DNA of 42,958 nucleotides from Halorubrum sp. CBA1125 (GCF_009742825.1 NZ_WPCE01000006.1:1-42958), one strand, 5' to 3'. Shown: positions 16,732-25,355, numbered from the stretch's first letter. A program made the numbers and translations. Notes: a model not told the origin generated them from the letters alone.

Positions 16732-17244
16732 TTATGCCTGTGCGAAGTCGCTCAACGACTCGCCAACGATAAAGCCGATCGCGTCATCGACCTCTTCCAT
16801 ACCGAACGCGATGGCGAGCATCTCCTCTGACGTGTCATCAATCGAGATTGACTCTGATGCAGTGGATTCTCCCTGAACTTCGGAATCACCATCCAATTCG
16901 ACACTGGCTTCATAGGTGCCAGGATCAGTCCACACGTCTTCGTAGGCCGTCACGCCGTCTTCGTCGTTGTTCTCGTCAGTATCGTCGTCATCCGATTCTG
17001 GTGGTAAATCGAACGATTCTGAGAGAACAGTCTCATCTCCCGGACCGATGATGGTCACAGTACCGGTAAGGACATCCTCAGTTTCGTTGAAGAGATTGAC
17101 ATCGCCTAACGCGAGATCGGCAAGGCTGTCCACGATCGTCGTACAGCCAGCAGTGCTGCCGAAAAGTCCAACGCCACACGCGGCGAGGAATCGGCGTCTA
17201 TTGGGGCTGTTCGAACACGAGCTAAGTGTCTGATAGAGGGTCAT
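16732..17244 (-). CDS. Tat lipoprotein, unknown
   Basis: A 170-residue protein starting at ATG 17244 (an upstream extension of the frame adds a non-conserved 45 residues). The signal reads NRRRFLAACGVGLFGSTAGC, a Tat lipobox. The mature region is very acidic, with a DDDDTDENNDED run at ~85-96, and contains beta-strand-like VNLFNETEDVLTGTVTIIG, which suggests a small Ig-like extracellular fold. The neighbour 16254-16640 has the same general design (Tat plus small beta domain), so these two may be paralogous surface proteins. Confidence 0.75.
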   Translation of the reverse strand: MTLYQTLSSCSNSPNRRRFLAACGVGLFGSTAGCTTIVDSLADLALGDVNLFNETEDVLTGTVTIIGPGDETVLSESFDLPPESDDDDTDENNDEDGVTAYEDVWTDPGTYEASVELDGDSEVQGESTASESISIDDTSEEMLAIAFGMEEVDDAIGFIVGESLSDFAQA

Positions 17245-17364
17245 ATGTAGCATCAAAGTGCAGGCAATGTCAATATCTCGAACGTTCAAAATCTGTTTTG
17301 AGAAACGGCTATCGTTTCCCATCAATCGCAGTGATTTTAGTGCGTGTTTCAGGAAGACACCAGT

Positions 17365-18477
17365 ATGGCTGCCCTCCAAGCCACGCTGCCCTCGATTAGT
17401 GCCGCGATCGCCGCATTTGTTGGACTTGCGCTCATCGGTGGCCTCATCGGGCTCGTCGGTACCGTCGTGGTTCGCCGGCTTCGAAACCCCGTCGGAAAGT
17501 ACCGGTTGCTGTATGGAGCCGTGCTATTCCCGTACGCATTACTCTCCTACGGCGTGTTCGCTCTCACTGGATCCGGGGCCGCGTTCCTCACGGCGCTCCC
17601 CGCTATTCCGGAACTGCTGGACGGAGTGCTCTCGCAATTCGTCACGTTCCTCGCGGCCGGCTGCATCTGGCTCGTTTCGTATCTCCCGACGGTACGTGGT
17701 GTCCGCGAAGTACGTGATCTAGAACTTGCCACTAGCACCGCGATCAGCAAGATGGCACGGTACATCGTTGGACTTAGCGTCCTTCTCACGGTCATACTCA
17801 CACCGTTGCAAGTGTTCTCGCTTGAATCCTCACTACTTGCCCCAGCACTCACACTCATCGTTCTCATACTTGGTTTGCTGTACGCGTCCCCATGGGTAAT
17901 CCCGCTACTTCGTTCGACGGCGACACCAACTGGAGAACGTGCCGACAGACTGGAACAACTCCGTTCACGGGCCGGTCTCAGCGTTCGAGACGCCCGAATC
18001 CTCGATACTGAAAACGAAGAAACGGCGAGTACAATCGTTCGCGGGCCACCAAACTACCGACGCCTCTTCGTCACAAGTACATTTCTCGATGTATTCGACG
18101 ATGAGACAGCCACTGCGCTGCTTGCAATCGAGGCAGGGAAACTTCGGACCCATGTTTTCGAGATCAGGCTTGGTACTGTCCTCGTTGCGAGTATCGCACT
18201 CATCGCGTCCGTCATCGGTATCGGACCACAGTGGCCGTTACTCGGACTCTCACTTGGAGTGGTTCTTATCGGGTTTTGGCTTGCCCGTCGACGAATCCGT
18301 GCAACTGACGAGTACGCTGCCGAACAGGCCGGGCGGACAACCGTCGCTGATGCGCTCACCGAATATGCCGACGTGCACGCCTTAGAACCAACACGAAGGC
18401 GAGTCCCGAATCCGCTCTCTATCAAGGTGGCGCTCGGGGATCGAATCGATCGGCTTCGCACAGCCCGCGATCGATAA
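17365..18477 (+). CDS. M48 peptidase-like membrane protein lacking HExxH
   Basis: A 370-residue protein (ATG 17365 preferred to GTG 17344) with about five N-terminal TM helices, a cytosolic/luminal domain, and two more helices. The soluble part follows the M48/HtpX plan: GERADRLEQLRSRAGLSVRDARILDTE, then NYRRLFVTSTFLDVFDDETATALLAIEAGKLRTH. In active M48 enzymes the last segment carries the zinc-binding HExxH ('aHElgH'); here it is IEAGK, with no His. It should therefore be a non-proteolytic member, perhaps a binding or regulatory protein. The substitution is seen directly; the role is inferred. Confidence 0.7.
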   Translation: MAALQATLPSISAAIAAFVGLALIGGLIGLVGTVVVRRLRNPVGKYRLLYGAVLFPYALLSYGVFALTGSGAAFLTALPAIPELLDGVLSQFVTFLAAGCIWLVSYLPTVRGVREVRDLELATSTAISKMARYIVGLSVLLTVILTPLQVFSLESSLLAPALTLIVLILGLLYASPWVIPLLRSTATPTGERADRLEQLRSRAGLSVRDARILDTENEETASTIVRGPPNYRRLFVTSTFLDVFDDETATALLAIEAGKLRTHVFEIRLGTVLVASIALIASVIGIGPQWPLLGLSLGVVLIGFWLARRRIRATDEYAAEQAGRTTVADALTEYADVHALEPTRRRVPNPLSIKVALGDRIDRLRTARDR

Positions 18478-18524
18478 CTGATGTGCTATGTAGAACACAT
18501 AATCCAGAAAACAGGGTTCTAAGT

Positions 18525-18809
18525 ATGCCTTCCAAGCGTGACCTACTCAAAATGGATACACCATATGATGGATCAAACTGGTCCGAGTTTCAGTGGGACC
18601 GGATCTTAGCCTTCATTGGTGGAGTCGTTATGACTGTACTCTACCTCTTGACGGATCCATTCCAGCATTCTCCAGATTGGACTGCGGCGGCGCTCGGATC
18701 AGTCCCCGTTGGATTCCTCTTTTATAGTTTCAGTTCGCAGTCTTGGCAAACCTGTGCGAAAATCGCCGCCGGTACTGCAATCGGAATAAGTCTTGGAACG
18801 TATTTTTGA
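18525..18809 (+). CDS. Small membrane protein, unknown (94 aa)
   Basis: A 94-residue protein from ATG 18525 (AAGTATG). It has a charged N-terminus (MPSKRDLLKMDTPYDGSNW) and about three hydrophobic segments ending in ISLGTYF. It follows the M48-like gene by 47 bases on the same strand and converges with the DUF5518-like gene four bases later. No family recognised. Confidence 0.55.
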   Translation: MPSKRDLLKMDTPYDGSNWSEFQWDRILAFIGGVVMTVLYLLTDPFQHSPDWTAAALGSVPVGFLFYSFSSQSWQTCAKIAAGTAIGISLGTYF

Positions 18810-18813
18810 GATC

Positions 18814-19239
18814 TTACTTGATCTCGGGATTGGTTTTCTTAGCGACCCATCCGCCGAAGAAACCGCCGAATACGCCGATTAGTGTCGCCAACATCCCCGT
18901 GGCAAGAATAAGAAAACACAGAAGCACGACCGCGAATATCTGCCCACCTTCGGAAGCCGACGTGATAAACCAGCCTCGTAGAAAGTCAGACGACCATGCA
19001 AAGGCGGGAACTGTTCCGAGGATACCGGCACCCATCCCCGCTCTTTTGAAATGCCCCGATCCGTTCGCGGCGAGAAAACCGGCGAAACCACTGCCGACAA
19101 TTACTCCTGAGAGGTGATAATACGATTCTGCCCCGATGAACAGATTATGTACTGTCACCACCAGAATACCGACCACGCCGCCGAAGAGCGCATACACATA
19201 CGTTGGCAGATCCTGGTCGAACAACCAATCTAGATCCAT
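18814..19239 (-). CDS. DUF5518-like membrane protein
   Basis: A 141-residue protein with four Gly/Ala-rich TM segments. The opening MDLDWLFDQDLPTYVYALFGGVVGILVVTVHN and the final 'GVFGGFFGGWVAKKTNPEIK' (Gly-rich hairpin, basic end) fit the four-helix DUF5518-type haloarchaeal proteins. A glycine-rich loop (VIVGSGFAGFLAANGSGHFK) sits between helices 2 and 3. Function unknown. Confidence 0.65.
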   Translation of the reverse strand: MDLDWLFDQDLPTYVYALFGGVVGILVVTVHNLFIGAESYYHLSGVIVGSGFAGFLAANGSGHFKRAGMGAGILGTVPAFAWSSDFLRGWFITSASEGGQIFAVVLLCFLILATGMLATLIGVFGGFFGGWVAKKTNPEIK

Positions 19240-19351
19240 ACTGACTAATTCAAAAAAGGAGCATATATTCGCTCCGCTGGCTCAAACTGATCTCGAAGCT
19301 ATCCATTCAAATCTGGGAGTAGATAGTAGCTTCAATTCTTGCTAACTATGT

Positions 19352-19534
19352 CTACGATGTAATCGCGTCTGTGTAGCCTTCAAAAAAGAATTTCAGTATC
19401 CACAGTAATGCAATGACGACACCAACGAACACGATAAGTGCCTGCGCGATGCCTTCAACAGCCTGAGCCGCAGAAAGCGTTATCCCAAGAACGATGAGGA
19501 TGCCAACTGAATCCTGGAGAGACCAGCCGTTCAT
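19352..19534 (-). CDS. Small membrane protein (60 aa)
   Basis: From ATG 19534 the minus strand gives a 60-residue protein beginning MNGWSLQDSVGIL, with two hydrophobic helices and an end FFEGYTDAITS. ATG 19534 is favoured over a longer upstream extension that has Cys-rich, non-membrane composition. It forms part of a run of small haloarchaeal membrane proteins on the minus strand. Function unknown. Confidence 0.5.
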   Translation of the reverse strand: MNGWSLQDSVGILIVLGITLSAAQAVEGIAQALIVFVGVVIALLWILKFFFEGYTDAITS

Positions 19535-19604
19535 AATTTCCGATACTGCTGTTTCCGTAATCGGTCTTTTGTTACTGAAGGTGGTTCCGAGGCAGCCGAG
19601 ACTA

Positions 19605-19808
19605 TTATTGAGATACACCCCACAGATACAACCCGACACTCGCAAAGACGACGGTTGTCAGCCAGACTGCTTCGAGTTCAGACGCGAATGATGCAACGAG
19701 ATGGACGGTAAAGAGATACCCAACAACCCCACCAATAGCACTCGCAAGGACAACAATCGAAACCGCGTGATTCACCGGAATCACCGTCTCATCCGAGTCC
19801 TGACTCAT
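19605..19808 (-). CDS. Small two-TM membrane protein (67 aa)
   Basis: A 67-residue protein from ATG 19808: MSQDSDETVIPVNHAVSIVVL then a Gly-rich first helix (IGGVVGYLF) and a second helix ending YLWGVSQ. The acidic leader and two helices match typical small haloarchaeal membrane proteins. It is 70 bases upstream of the 60-residue protein on the same strand. No function can be given. Confidence 0.5.
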   Translation of the reverse strand: MSQDSDETVIPVNHAVSIVVLASAIGGVVGYLFTVHLVASFASELEAVWLTTVVFASVGLYLWGVSQ

Positions 19809-19890
19809 GGCTTCGATGTCTCTTCAACAGGTAAAATATCTTGACACCGTTCTGGATGCGTTATTCCACTATCAGGGCACTGTGTGCCAA

Positions 19891-20322
19891 TTAATCGAGA
19901 GCGAACGCAAGTGAGATGAGCGCGCCGTTGATACCCAGAAACCCAGTAATGAGAAGGCCCAGCGGCGGATCGTCGCTTGATGACGTAACGAGGAGCGCGA
20001 ACGATCCGATTCCAACAGCACCGAGACACACCGTCAACACGAGATCGGACCACACGTTCCAGGTGTCTTCAAGTGCCGGCTCGACTCGACTCAGCCACCA
20101 CTCTGTTTCCTGTTTTTCGTCCGTATTCGGTTCCGCGCGTCCGGCCAGCCGTAGCACAGCTGTCTGCCCGCCAGCCGCGAAGAGGGCGACGATCGTGACA
20201 ATCCCGATCGTCAGTAGAACCGGCAGTGAAACGAGCCCCGTCTGCGCAAACAGAAATATCAGCACGAACCCCACCCCCGAGAGTCCGGCAACGAACCCCC
20301 GAAGAATGGCCCGGATCTTCAT
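19891..20322 (-). CDS. Four-TM membrane protein, unknown
   Basis: A 143-residue protein starting at ATG 20322 (MKIRAILRGFVAGLSGVGF). The open frame extends upstream to 20691, but that part runs antisense to the next gene and lacks membrane character. It has two helices, a charged central loop (RLAGRAEPNTDEKQETEWWL) and two more helices. It is divergent from the 287-residue membrane protein, with a 112-base intergenic region that can hold both promoters. Confidence 0.6.
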   Translation of the reverse strand: MKIRAILRGFVAGLSGVGFVLIFLFAQTGLVSLPVLLTIGIVTIVALFAAGGQTAVLRLAGRAEPNTDEKQETEWWLSRVEPALEDTWNVWSDLVLTVCLGAVGIGSFALLVTSSSDDPPLGLLITGFLGINGALISLAFALD

Positions 20323-20434
20323 CCTAGTCGGGAGATAGCGCCGACTAACGAGGTTAATCTGGCGGTCGATAGGGAACGGTGAGATAGTAGCTGACACCAC
20401 CACTTCTAACTCGATCTCCCGTGAGTGGTTCGAT

Positions 20435-21298
20435 ATGCCCTCCACGAGCATCGAGCAAGGAGATTCAGGTCTCAGCTGGGAGACGAACCTACACGGCATT
20501 CGTCGGCTCCCACACCGGATGGCGGCATTCATCGTCACGATGCACCCTATGATCTGGGGTGGCTTTTTCATCGTGCTACCGCTGGCGGTTCTCGGTTCAA
20601 TGACCGTCTTCGGCTCTCGGGCAGCTATCGCGTACGTGATCGTCTGTGCGTGCCTGTGGTTGATGGTGTGGTTTTCGAGTGCGGGATTCAAAACAAACCA
20701 TTACCGGCTCAATCCCGAGAAGCAAACATTAACGATCAGGCCTGAATTCGACGATCCAGAGACCACACAGTTCGCAGCCGCTACCGGCACTGACGAACGG
20801 ACGATCGATGTCGACACAGTAGACGCGCTTCAAATGATTCCACTCGGCCCGATCGTTGCCGCTCGACTCCGCTATCAGTCTCCTACTGTCACGAAACCGG
20901 AAGGGATCTTCATACCGCGCGAACAGGTACGCGAAATTGCGGGTGACTTTCGGTCATGTGGTGTGTCAGTCTCTGAACTGACGCCTGGCGATCGCCCGAC
21001 GCCGGAGCGCCGGCCGCTCCGTCCTGTGGCCCGGATCGCAACAACGCCGATTCTGATCGGCGTACTCCCGGTCTATATCGTACAGGTTCGACTCGGAATC
21101 GACGTGTGGCCGTTTCTGTTCGGGTTTGTGCTTGTCACGTGGGTCGTGATCGTTCGACACCTAACGGTCCGGTTCGGTATTCGCCCCGAGGGAGCGCGGG
21201 TGCGAGACTGGTTGCTTCGATGGACGATTGATTTAGTCGTCGCCGCGCTTGGCTTGGCAGGTGCGTTCGGGCTTCTCACCATCGTGGGATCGAGCTGA
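20435..21298 (+). CDS. Membrane protein with PH-like middle domain, unknown
   Basis: A 287-residue protein: a polar ~30-residue N-terminus, two TM helices (~31-50 and ~60-80), a soluble middle of ~110 residues, and three to four TM helices at the C-terminus. The middle reads HYRLNPEKQTLTIRPEFDD, 'DVDTVDALQMIPLGPIVAARLRY', GIFIPREQVREIAGDF, a strand order like bacterial PH-type domains. The fold assignment is tentative. Function unknown. Confidence 0.6.
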   Translation: MPSTSIEQGDSGLSWETNLHGIRRLPHRMAAFIVTMHPMIWGGFFIVLPLAVLGSMTVFGSRAAIAYVIVCACLWLMVWFSSAGFKTNHYRLNPEKQTLTIRPEFDDPETTQFAAATGTDERTIDVDTVDALQMIPLGPIVAARLRYQSPTVTKPEGIFIPREQVREIAGDFRSCGVSVSELTPGDRPTPERRPLRPVARIATTPILIGVLPVYIVQVRLGIDVWPFLFGFVLVTWVVIVRHLTVRFGIRPEGARVRDWLLRWTIDLVVAALGLAGAFGLLTIVGSS

Positions 21299-21323
21299 CA
21301 ACCGATTCTGAAGATAAAGATTC

Positions 21324-21379
21324 ATATAACATGGAAAGTAAGCTTTACTGTAAAGTGTATTTGACACCACGACACCCGT
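21324..21379 (+). promoter_or_regulatory. Second copy of the DUF2178-type promoter and gene start (truncated)
   Basis: A CATATAAC TATA-like element is followed by the perfect 13-bp palindrome CTTTACTGTAAAG (21343-21355), then TTTGACACC and CACCC. This is the same arrangement as the minus-strand sequence upstream of and within the start of the DUF2178 gene at 5228, where GCTTTACTGTAAAGT precedes ATGTTTGACACC. Here the start codon is GTA and homology ends after about five codons, so it is a decayed copy. The rest of 21299-21555 holds no gene I can support. Confidence 0.6.
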
Positions 21380-21555
21380 GATGAAGGTGCGAAGGTGGGC
21401 ACCCCGCGTGACTACCGGGTTAGGTAGAGAGATATGGCTGTCTCAAACCACAACATCCGGCTGGCCACCTTCACCGGAGCAACGTAGGTACACGCTCAAT
21501 CAGACGACTTGTCCCGCCTTTCACGGCGTGAATCGTCTTTCACACACTCCCACCG

Positions 21556-23457
21556 ATGCCCTCCACACTCTCACGACGCAGATTCCTGTCGCGGTCCGCG
21601 GCCGTCGGCGCTGGCACCGCCGTCGCGGCCAGCGGTCTCGCCAGTGGTTCGACCGAACCGACTCAAACGACCAGCGTGGATGCGCTCGACGACGCGGCCA
21701 CCCGCGCGTTAGCTGACCACGATGCGGGCGGGCTGACGGTCGCCGTCGTCGACGGTGACACGGTCCACACGAGCGGCCACGGTCACGCATTCCGAAGCGA
21801 GGATATCCCGGTTCGAGCGGACGAGACGCTCTTTCGTGTCGGCTCCGTCTCGAAAGTCGCTACCTGGACGGCTGCGATGCAGGCCGTCGATCGCGGGCAG
21901 ATCACACCAGACGCACCGGTGGATGATCACCTCGAAACCGTTGATCTTCCCGAAACGTACGATGAACCAATCACGCTCGAACATCTCGCCACCCACACGC
22001 CAGGATTCGAGGTCCGCGGTCGAGGCGATTCGGTGCGAAAGCCCGAGCACGTCCGTCCCCTCGCTGAGTCGGTGTCGACAGACGTACCGGCGCGTGTCCG
22101 CCCGCCCGGCGAACTCCATCAGTACACCAACTATGCCGCGGCACTCACCGGACAGCTGATCGCGGACATCTCAGGGAAACGCTTCCGGTCGTTCGTCACG
22201 GACAACGTGTTCGCGCCGCTAGGCATGTCGAACAGCACGTTCCAGCCAGCACCCCCCGGCCTCGTGCCCGCCGATGGAACGACCGTCGAAGACGTTGTGA
22301 GTTTCTACTCCGACGTGTCACCGGCGTCCGGCCTTCACACGACCGGAGCAGACATGGCACGGCTGCTCCAAGCGCATCTACACGGTGGCGTCGTCGACGG
22401 CGAACGGATCCTCTCGGAGAGCGCGGTCGACGCGATGCACCAGCAGTGGTTCACCCCACACGAGCGGGTCGACGGGATGACGTTCGGGCTTTTCGAGGGA
22501 TCGCGTGGGGACACCCGACTGGTGCGTCACGGTGGTAGCGTCCCGCAGTTCGCCGCTGAATTCACGCTGATCCCAGAGGAAGATGTCGGCCTATTTGTTG
22601 GTGCTCACGGCAACGAAGCGTCCGGGGCGAAGCAGGAAGTCGTAGATACACTACTCGACGAGTTCGCACCCGTTGATTCAAGCGGAAATCGACGGACGCC
22701 CGACGGGATGCCCGAACATGCCGACGAACTCGAGGGCCGTTACCGGTCGGTGAACACGACCGACACCGTCAGCGCTGAGAAACTCGTCTACGGGCTGCTC
22801 ACAAGCCAGCCAGTCGACGTCCGAATCACTGACGACGGGCGACTGATAACCGAACAGGGAGACAGAACGGACGAATGGATCGAAGTCGAGCCGCTCGTCT
22901 TCGAACACGTCGAGGAGGACTCGACGCTGCTGTTCCGGGAGACGGACGGTGAAGTGACCCACCTGTTGAACGGACTCAGCGCGTACGAACAGATCGGCTA
23001 CCACGAGCAGCTGTCAGTACAGGGATGGTTAACGGTAGCTGCTTCGGTGATGGCGCTGACCGGATTGGTGGGGTGGCCAGCAGCCCGAGGGTGGCGTCGG
23101 TATCGCGGCGGCGAGTCACCACCACAATCCGTTACCCGCGCTCGATGGGTGGCTGGCGCGGGCCTCGCCGGGCTCTTGCTATTCGTCCTCGTCTTCGTCG
23201 GTGTTACCATCGCCGTGGCGTCGATGGACAGACCGACGCTGTTCAATCGTCCGCCCGCGTGGTTCGAGGTCGTGTTCGTTGTGCCGACGCTGGGAGTCAT
23301 CGCCACCGCTGGCGCAGTCGCCTACGCGGCTCGTGCGTGGCTGCGAGACGACTGGTCACTCGTCACTCGTGTCCACTACTCGGCGGTCGTTGGCGCGACG
23401 AGCGTCTTGTACTGGATCCTCCAGTATTGGAACCTGCTGTGGGTCCGGATGGGCTGA
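21556..23457 (+). CDS. Serine beta-lactamase/penicillin-binding-fold hydrolase, membrane-anchored
   Basis: A 633-residue protein. It has a Tat signal at the N-terminus (SRRRFLSRSAAVGAG) and a ~350-residue class C beta-lactamase/D-peptidase-like domain. Catalytic motifs: SxxK in GSVSKVATW (residue ~98), YxN in HQYTNYAAALTG (~193) and HGG in LVRHGGSVPQF (~325). A ~130-residue beta-rich extension (YRSVNTTDTVSAEKLVYGLL) follows, then four TM helices that anchor it to the membrane. Haloarchaea have no peptidoglycan, so the substrate is probably an ester or peptide other than a beta-lactam. All three catalytic motifs are present, so it should be active outside the cell. Confidence 0.88.
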   Translation: MPSTLSRRRFLSRSAAVGAGTAVAASGLASGSTEPTQTTSVDALDDAATRALADHDAGGLTVAVVDGDTVHTSGHGHAFRSEDIPVRADETLFRVGSVSKVATWTAAMQAVDRGQITPDAPVDDHLETVDLPETYDEPITLEHLATHTPGFEVRGRGDSVRKPEHVRPLAESVSTDVPARVRPPGELHQYTNYAAALTGQLIADISGKRFRSFVTDNVFAPLGMSNSTFQPAPPGLVPADGTTVEDVVSFYSDVSPASGLHTTGADMARLLQAHLHGGVVDGERILSESAVDAMHQQWFTPHERVDGMTFGLFEGSRGDTRLVRHGGSVPQFAAEFTLIPEEDVGLFVGAHGNEASGAKQEVVDTLLDEFAPVDSSGNRRTPDGMPEHADELEGRYRSVNTTDTVSAEKLVYGLLTSQPVDVRITDDGRLITEQGDRTDEWIEVEPLVFEHVEEDSTLLFRETDGEVTHLLNGLSAYEQIGYHEQLSVQGWLTVAASVMALTGLVGWPAARGWRRYRGGESPPQSVTRARWVAGAGLAGLLLFVLVFVGVTIAVASMDRPTLFNRPPAWFEVVFVVPTLGVIATAGAVAYAARAWLRDDWSLVTRVHYSAVVGATSVLYWILQYWNLLWVRMG

Positions 23458-23526
23458 ATACGCCATCTCCACTCCAATCCGACTCACTCTGATGTGTGTG
23501 TAGCCGAGCGAGTAGGGCAGGATAGT

Positions 23527-24327
23527 TCATCGTTCCCCACTTGCTTCCCACTCTGGACGTGGTGTCGGGGATGGAAGTTCGTCAACGACAGTTCGAAGTT
23601 CGTCCTCTGTCGTCCACGGGAAGCACCGATCGTGGAGTTCGAATTTGCGGAACTTGTTGAGATGGACCCAACTGTACGTGGCCGGTTCTTCGCCCTCATC
23701 TATCCGGTCATCGATCACATTCCAAACCTCTTTTTCGTCGATGTCAAGACCGCTCTCTTGTGCGCGATCAACGAGCGAATCGACCTTTGATTGGACCTCA
23801 TCTGCCGACAAATCGTCTGCGAACGCAATCTCAAGGGCGGCCTGAATGGCGTGCTGTTTCGAGTCAAGGTTCGCGTCAGTTACCCACGCGTAATCACGCG
23901 GGAACACGTACGACTTGTCGAAATACGGTGGGTCATCGATCTGACCCAATTCAGGAGCCTCACCACCACTCTCCTTCTCGAAGACACCGACGATGTAGTC
24001 GCTGTATGTCGCGAGCAACGAAAACATAATATCGAACGTATTGAGCCGGTCAGTCGGAAGCTCGAGGAGATCACCCATAATGAACGGATAGGCACTGAGC
24101 TGCTTCGTGAGTTCGTTCTGGACGGCGCGGAGCCGGCGGAGATAGGGGTCGCGATAGCTCCCCAGGATGAAATACGACGTCCGCTGACTCCAGAGATACG
24201 GCAATTCACGCCGGGCGAACCGCCAGATCTCCCGTTTCTCCGCTGGTTCAAGTTCGATGCCCCCGACGGCCTCGTGAACGACTGCCATAATCTCCCCAGC
24301 GGCCGGCGGAGAGCTTGGATCAGTCAT
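23527..24327 (-). CDS. Haloarchaeal protein with possible TIR/deoxyribosyltransferase-like domain
   Basis: A 266-residue soluble protein (ATG 24327 preferred to the TTG five codons upstream). Residues ~50-130 show an alternating strand/helix order: SYFILGSYRDPYLRRLRAVQNEL, 'AYPFIMGDLLELP', 'IMFSLLATYSDYIVGVFEKESGG' and EAPELGQI. The order (strand with 'GSYRD', D/L loop, 'SDyivgv.E..gG..ElG') resembles nucleoside-deoxyribosyltransferase/TIR-like NAD-processing domains, where the final Glu is catalytic. The C-terminal half is helical and acidic. This is inference from motif order only. It is divergent from a winged-helix regulator, 115 bases away. Confidence 0.45.
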   Translation of the reverse strand: MTDPSSPPAAGEIMAVVHEAVGGIELEPAEKREIWRFARRELPYLWSQRTSYFILGSYRDPYLRRLRAVQNELTKQLSAYPFIMGDLLELPTDRLNTFDIMFSLLATYSDYIVGVFEKESGGEAPELGQIDDPPYFDKSYVFPRDYAWVTDANLDSKQHAIQAALEIAFADDLSADEVQSKVDSLVDRAQESGLDIDEKEVWNVIDDRIDEGEEPATYSWVHLNKFRKFELHDRCFPWTTEDELRTVVDELPSPTPRPEWEASGER

Positions 24328-24442
24328 TAGCTGTCGATTCAAACCACAACACCTTATCCCTTCTGAATCACTTTGGTTTTTTCTATTTTAACCAACTTGG
24401 ATGACCCTAACTATTATAGCGCCCCTTCTCGTACCATCACGT

Positions 24443-24931
24443 ATGAGCGAAACCGACACTGGCGGGGCCGATGCGGGGCCGTTTGCGGAACAACAGCGGC
24501 TGTTCAAGCTGCTGTCCCAGGATACGCGCCATCTCATCATCCAGGAGCTGCTGGGCCACCCCGCCCATCTGATGTCGCTCGCCGAACTTGAGTATATGAC
24601 TGGGAGGAGTCAGGCAGCAATCAAAGACCAGCTGGAGACGCTGATCGACGCCGGGCTCCTCGCACGCTACACGTACGAACCAAGTGAGGAAAAACGTGAT
24701 CTCCCGGCACAGTTCTACGGGTTCACCGAGCGGGGCGTCGGGGTCCTCCACGACTACAAGTATCTCCGTGGCCTCCCGGTCGCACGCGCTCTCTACGAAA
24801 ACACACGTAAAACCGAAAAAATCGACCGCCACGAATCGGCGCCCCGCCCGGAGCTTCCGGATGCTGTCGCAGACGCACTCGAGTTCGACGAACCCGATCT
24901 CGACGCCGTCGATGGTGGCACGAACCCATAG
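24443..24931 (+). CDS. Winged-helix transcriptional regulator (ArsR/PadR-like)
   Basis: A 162-residue protein from ATG 24443. The winged helix reads QQRLFKLLSQDTRHLIIQELLGHPAHLMSLAELEYMTGRSQAAIKDQLETLIDAGLL, followed by a wing and an amphipathic C-terminus (YGFTERGVGVLHDYKYL). The 'LSQDTRHLIIQ.LLgHP..L.S..El' opening is typical of a large haloarchaeal regulator group often found in variable regions. It is divergent from the possible TIR-like gene and may control it (inference). Confidence 0.85.
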   Translation: MSETDTGGADAGPFAEQQRLFKLLSQDTRHLIIQELLGHPAHLMSLAELEYMTGRSQAAIKDQLETLIDAGLLARYTYEPSEEKRDLPAQFYGFTERGVGVLHDYKYLRGLPVARALYENTRKTEKIDRHESAPRPELPDAVADALEFDEPDLDAVDGGTNP

Positions 24932-24995
24932 TCCGTCGTCGAACAGCACCGTTCTCAACGCCGGAGGCTGAAGGTACGGCGACTTCGTACCCTGG

Positions 24996-25200
24996 TCAGG
25001 ACTCTGTCGGCGCCAGCGTGGCTGGCTCGACGTTGATCCGGAGGCGATACGTGCTGTTGGTCGAGCCCGTTTCAGGTTGCGTCGGATCCAGCAGCGAGTA
25101 CCCACTCGTGAACGATTCGACGAGGTCTTCGCGGACGGGGAGGTCGATGCCGAGTTGGTCGGCGATGCGTCGATCGTTCGCGAAAGCGTCACCGAATTCA
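24996..25200 (-). pseudogene. C-terminal remnant of an unidentified protein
   Basis: On the minus strand a frame ending at 24996-24998 reads DAFANDRRIADQLGIDLPVR, then VESFTSGYSLLDP and NSTYRLRINVEPATLAP. It looks coding (acidic haloarchaeal composition, clean stop), but it has no start: the frame meets a TGA upstream near 25268. I do not recognise the family. The remainder of 24932-25355 holds only the palindromic site at 25301-25312. Confidence 0.4.
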
Positions 25201-25300
25201 CCGGTTGAGATTTTCTTCGGAAAACAGCCGAGTATCCTGTACTGGATTGGTGAGCATTCGATAATTCACTCCTCGACTCCGTCTTGTTTGATGGATATCC

Positions 25301-25312
25301 CGAACAAGTTCG
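25301..25312 (+). promoter_or_regulatory. NarO-like palindrome upstream of the four-domain DUF2249 gene
   Basis: CGAACAAGTTCG, 11 of 12 matches to the local consensus CGAACATGTTCG. Its centre is 49.5 bases before ATG 25356, slightly longer than the 43-47 seen at most other members. Confidence 0.65.
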
Positions 25313-25355
25313 GCTGAGGGTCCATCCCTCTTCGCGACCGTACTCGATCCGAGAG

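Noticed and set aside
21380-21555. Coding continuation after the truncated DUF2178 start
   Set aside because: The open frame continues, but its translation has no resemblance to DUF2178 or any family I know; treated as non-coding.
24437-25201. Minus-strand 254-residue frame over the winged-helix regulator
   Set aside because: The regulator on the plus strand has clear HTH motifs; the antisense translation has none. Only a different frame at 24996-25200 looks coding.
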